This document shows positions 6,722-8,894 of a DNA stretch of 8,894 bases, piece by piece (position 1 is the first letter of the stretch; each line of letters opens with the position of its first letter). This stretch comes from Gammaproteobacteria bacterium (GTDB taxonomy: Bacteria; Pseudomonadota; Gammaproteobacteria; UBA5335; SLRW01): positions 1-8,894 of the forward strand of contig SLRW01000042.1 of NCBI GenBank assembly GCA_007130745.1, written 5' to 3'. Both the position numbers and the translations under genes were made by a program. The notes under the pieces were generated by a model, which was not told the DNA's origin, did no database searches, and saw only the letters and a program-made list of their open reading frames with translations.

Positions 6722-7706
6722 GACTGAGTATCCTTCTTCGAGCAGTTCAGCCACCGCGGAAACCGTTCTGCCGGCCTCGCTGGCGACCGGGTTTTGCGGC
6801 ATGCAACTGCAGAGCCCGATTGTGCTGCTTTCGGGCTGTGTGGGGTTCGGCGAAGAATATACACGGGTGGCGGGCTTTTCCAATCGTCACGTGGGCGCCA
6901 TCTGTCTCAAGGGCACCACCGGTGAGCTGCGCCCGGGCAATCCGCCGCACCGGGTATGGGAGACAGCGGATGGCATGCTCAACGCCATCGGCCTGCAGAA
7001 CCCCGGGGTAGATGCGGTGGTCGATACCATTTTGCCGCAGCTTGATTTCACCGAAACCCGCTTTTTTGCCAATGTTTCGGGTTCCACCGTGGAGGAATAC
7101 GAGGCGGTGACGCGCCGTTTCGATGATTCCCCCATCGATGCCATCGAGATCAATATCTCCTGCCCCAATGTAAAAGAGGGTGGGGTGGCCTTCGGTAACG
7201 ATCCCGACATGTCGGCGCGGGTGGTGGCGGCCTGCCGGCGGGCCACCGCCAAGCCGCTGATTACCAAGCTCTCGCCTAACCAGACCGATATACAGGAGAA
7301 TGCCCGCCGCTGTATCGAGGCCGGCAGCGATGCGCTGGCGGTGATCAACACGGTGCAGGGCATGGCGATTGACGCCGAAAGCCGCCGGCCGGTGATCGGC
7401 AACGTGCAGGGCGGGCTGTCGGGCCCGGCGATCAAGCCCATTGCCCTGCTCAAGGTGCATCAGGTGAATCAGGTGGCGCGCCCGCACGGGGTGCCCATCA
7501 TCGGTCAGGGCGGGATCGTCAGCGCGACCGATGCGCTGGAATTCATTATAGCCGGCGCCACTACGGTGGGGCTGGGCACGGCGCTGTTCTATGATCCTCT
7601 CGCCTGTGTCCGGATCAATGAGGGGATTGCCGATTATCTGCAACGCCACGGGCTGGATTCAGTGGCGCAGCTGAGTGGCACGCTGGAACTGCCGGAGGCG
7701 CCATGA
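6720..7706 (+). CDS. pyrD: Dihydroorotate dehydrogenase, class 1B type catalytic subunit
   Basis: A protein of 328 residues with an FMN-binding TIM barrel that oxidises dihydroorotate to orotate (pyrimidine synthesis). The motifs match class 1 enzymes of the B type: LLSGCVGFGEEY (36-47), CLKGTT (62-67), GMLNAIGLQNPG (85-96), the catalytic base C148 in EINISCPNVKEGG (143-155), TKLSPN (182-187), GGLSGPAIKP (231-240) and GQGGI (262-266). Class 1B enzymes normally work with PyrK, an FAD/[2Fe-2S] subunit passing electrons to NAD; no pyrK is in the window. Two in-frame starts exist, ATG 6720 and ATG 6801. I chose 6720 because residues 21-28 (LATGFCGM) align with the N-terminal strand of the family, but its ribosome site is weak, and the first about 18 residues are Ser-rich and not conserved-looking. 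It ends in a 4-nt ATGA overlap with the next gene, which implies co-translation. Confidence 0.9.
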   Translation: MTEYPSSSSSATAETVLPASLATGFCGMQLQSPIVLLSGCVGFGEEYTRVAGFSNRHVGAICLKGTTGELRPGNPPHRVWETADGMLNAIGLQNPGVDAVVDTILPQLDFTETRFFANVSGSTVEEYEAVTRRFDDSPIDAIEINISCPNVKEGGVAFGNDPDMSARVVAACRRATAKPLITKLSPNQTDIQENARRCIEAGSDALAVINTVQGMAIDAESRRPVIGNVQGGLSGPAIKPIALLKVHQVNQVARPHGVPIIGQGGIVSATDALEFIIAGATTVGLGTALFYDPLACVRINEGIADYLQRHGLDSVAQLSGTLELPEAP

Positions 7707-8773
7707 AAGTGGCCGTGATCGGTGGCGGCATCAACGGGATTTGCTGTGCCTGGGAACTGGCCCGGCGCGGCCACGAGGTGGACCTCTACGAGCGCGGTGA
7801 GCTTATGGGGGAGACCAGCTCAGCTTCCAGCAAGCTGCTGCACGGCGGGCTGCGTTATCTGGAGTACGGTGAGTTCCGGCTGGTGCGCGAAGCGCTGCGG
7901 GAACGGCACTGGTGGTTGCAGGCCGCACCGGAGCTGACCCGCTCTCTGCGCATATTGTTGCCGGTCTACGCCGGCAAGGACGCGCGTCCGCGCTGGCAGC
8001 TGCGCATCGGGCTGATACTCTACGATCTGCTGGCAGGGCGCCGGCGTCTGGGCCGGCATCGGTGGTTGTCGGCGCGGGCGGTGCTGGAGGAGGTTCCGGG
8101 GCTTGATCCGGAAGGTTTGCGCGGTGCTTTTGCCTATTACGATGGCCAGATGGATGATCATGCGCTGGGCCTGTGGGCTGCTCGCCAGGCCGAGTCCGCA
8201 GGCGTGAGTGTGCATGAACAGACCGAAGTCGAGCGGGTCAGCACCGGCGGCGAGCTGTATGTGGCAGGCGAGACACGGCTGTATGACCGTGTGGTTAACG
8301 TTGCCGGTCCCTGGGTGGGCGAGTTGATGGATGCCAGCGAGTTGCAGCCACGCTATCGCATCCGTGCGGTACGCGGCAGTCATCTGCTGTTTGATCGTCC
8401 TCCGCCGGCGCCTATGTTGTTGCAACATCCGGACGACGGCCGGGTAGTGTTCGTGTTGCCCTGGCAGGACGGCATGTTGCTGGGCACCACCGAGGTAGCG
8501 CAGCCCATTGATCAGTCCCCGGAGTGTACGGATGAAGAACGTGACTACCTGCTTGAGGTTTATAACCGTTATCTGAGCCCGGCGCTCAAGCCGCAAGACA
8601 TTAGCAGCCATTTTTCCGGTCTGCGACCGCTGCCGGATGACGGCCGTGCCCCTACCCAGGCCAGCCGTGAATATGAGGTAGAGCGCCTCGATCGCCTGAT
8701 CGGCGTGTACGGAGGCAAGTGGACCACAGCCCGCGCTCTGGCCCGACAAGTGGCGGATATGACGGAAGCTTAA
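7703..8773 (+). CDS. GlpD-like FAD-dependent glycerol-3-phosphate dehydrogenase, lacking the C-terminal domain
   Basis: A flavoprotein of 356 residues closely resembling the FAD/substrate part of respiratory glycerol-3-phosphate dehydrogenase (GlpD, about 500 residues). The Rossmann motif is GGGINGICCAWELARRG (7-23), with E30 as the expected ribose-binding acid. The GlpD signature SSASSKLLHGGLRYLEYGEFRL is at 39-60, WQLRIGLILYDLLAGRR at 98-114, NVAGPWV at 199-205, VRGSH at 223-227, VFVLPWQDGMLLGTTE at 249-264, SGLRPL at 305-310 and GGKWTTARALA at 337-347. It ends just where E. coli GlpD enters its helical C-terminal domain, about 140 residues short. GlpD oxidises G3P to DHAP and feeds quinone at the inner membrane; whether this short form does so is unproven. 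The start overlaps the pyrD stop by 4 nt, with GGAGG 4 nt upstream. A palindromic repeat begins directly after the stop. Confidence 0.85.
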   Translation: MKVAVIGGGINGICCAWELARRGHEVDLYERGELMGETSSASSKLLHGGLRYLEYGEFRLVREALRERHWWLQAAPELTRSLRILLPVYAGKDARPRWQLRIGLILYDLLAGRRRLGRHRWLSARAVLEEVPGLDPEGLRGAFAYYDGQMDDHALGLWAARQAESAGVSVHEQTEVERVSTGGELYVAGETRLYDRVVNVAGPWVGELMDASELQPRYRIRAVRGSHLLFDRPPPAPMLLQHPDDGRVVFVLPWQDGMLLGTTEVAQPIDQSPECTDEERDYLLEVYNRYLSPALKPQDISSHFSGLRPLPDDGRAPTQASREYEVERLDRLIGVYGGKWTTARALARQVADMTEA

Positions 8774-8894
8774 GGAAACGCTGATTAATTCGTCGCGCCT
8801 CAGGCTTTGCCAGCGAGTCAGGATCAAGGCGCGGCTTTGAAAGCGTATCTGGATACGGTGAAAAGGCGCAACGCAGAGACTGACTCGCTGGCAA
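8774..8894. repeat. Left part of a palindromic (MITE-like) repeat, cut by the window end
   Basis: TTGCCAGCGAGTCA (8807-8820) and its exact reverse complement TGACTCGCTGGCAA (8881-8894) form 14-bp inverted repeats. A second perfect inverted repeat, CGTATC (8844-8849) and GATACG (8852-8857), has exactly the same centre (8850.5), so the segment is one large imperfect palindrome. The sequence between the arms pairs only patchily. The right arm reaches the last base of the window, so pairing may continue with the AT-rich segment starting GGAAACGCTGATTAATTC near 8774; that left boundary is inferred. There is no coding frame of interest inside. It is likely a miniature inverted-repeat or IS-end derived element; no transposase is visible. 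Confidence 0.6.

Noticed and set aside
6722..6883. Upstream extension of trmL by 54 codons
   Set aside because: The extra residues do not resemble TrmL, the family starts at the MLHVVLYEPE segment, and a good ribosome site precedes that ATG.
6747..7649. Open frame of 300 codons on the minus strand opposite pyrD
   Set aside because: It is the mirror frame of a clear PyrD; its His/Arg/Gly-rich composition is typical of antisense translation.
7820..8827. Open frame of 335 codons on the minus strand opposite the GlpD-like gene
   Set aside because: It is antisense to a protein with many family motifs and has no motif of its own.
1..8894. CRISPR array, tRNA or rRNA genes, phage or defence genes
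   Set aside because: No regularly spaced direct repeats, cloverleaf-like segments, rRNA stretches, or proteins of these kinds were seen.

Overview
This is an ordinary-looking chromosomal window from a GC-rich Gammaproteobacterium. The gene order gpmI-envC-ctpA, divergent from a yibN-type rhodanese gene followed by secB and gpsA, is the arrangement known from enterics and pseudomonads. High GC and the unusual gene neighbours to the right of gpsA argue against an enteric; a purple-sulfur-type or related lineage (Chromatiales-like) is a guess, not shown by the sequence.

Left block (1-3443, minus strand): gpmI (cofactor-independent phosphoglycerate mutase) is read first. It is followed after 3 nt by envC (murein hydrolase activator, degenerate LytM domain) and, after about 100 nt, by the 5' part of ctpA (S41 carboxy-terminal processing protease), which leaves the window at base 1. 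This couples a glycolytic enzyme to two exported cell-envelope proteins.

Middle block (3444-5648, plus strand): a 235-nt divergent intergenic region carries candidate -10 elements for both directions. It is followed by a membrane-anchored rhodanese (yibN type), secB (export chaperone) and gpsA (biosynthetic glycerol-3-phosphate dehydrogenase). secB and gpsA overlap as TAATG. The glutaredoxin gene grxC that often lies between yibN and secB is absent. A large imperfect inverted repeat lies downstream of gpsA, between convergent transcription units.

Right block (5815-8773): on the minus strand are trmL (tRNA wobble-base 2'-O-methyltransferase) and an unrecognised 134-residue protein with a Gly/Pro/Gln-rich tail. 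On the plus strand are a class 1B-type dihydroorotate dehydrogenase (pyrD) and a short GlpD-like FAD enzyme that overlaps it by 4 nt. The apparent start codons of trmL and pyrD share one CATG. The window ends inside a palindromic repeat (from about 8774) that looks like a miniature inverted-repeat element; its right end is outside the window.

Together the genes cover lower glycolysis, glycerol-3-phosphate metabolism (GpsA making G3P, the GlpD-like protein possibly oxidising it), protein export, cell-wall splitting and periplasmic proteolysis, pyrimidine synthesis and tRNA modification. I see no CRISPR array, phage gene, toxin-antitoxin pair or defence system, and no tRNA or rRNA gene. The most unusual points are the class 1B PyrD without a visible PyrK, the domain-short GlpD-like protein next to a palindromic repeat, the shared trmL/pyrD start, and the unknown Gly/Pro/Gln-tailed protein. 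No gap between genes exceeds 300 bases.
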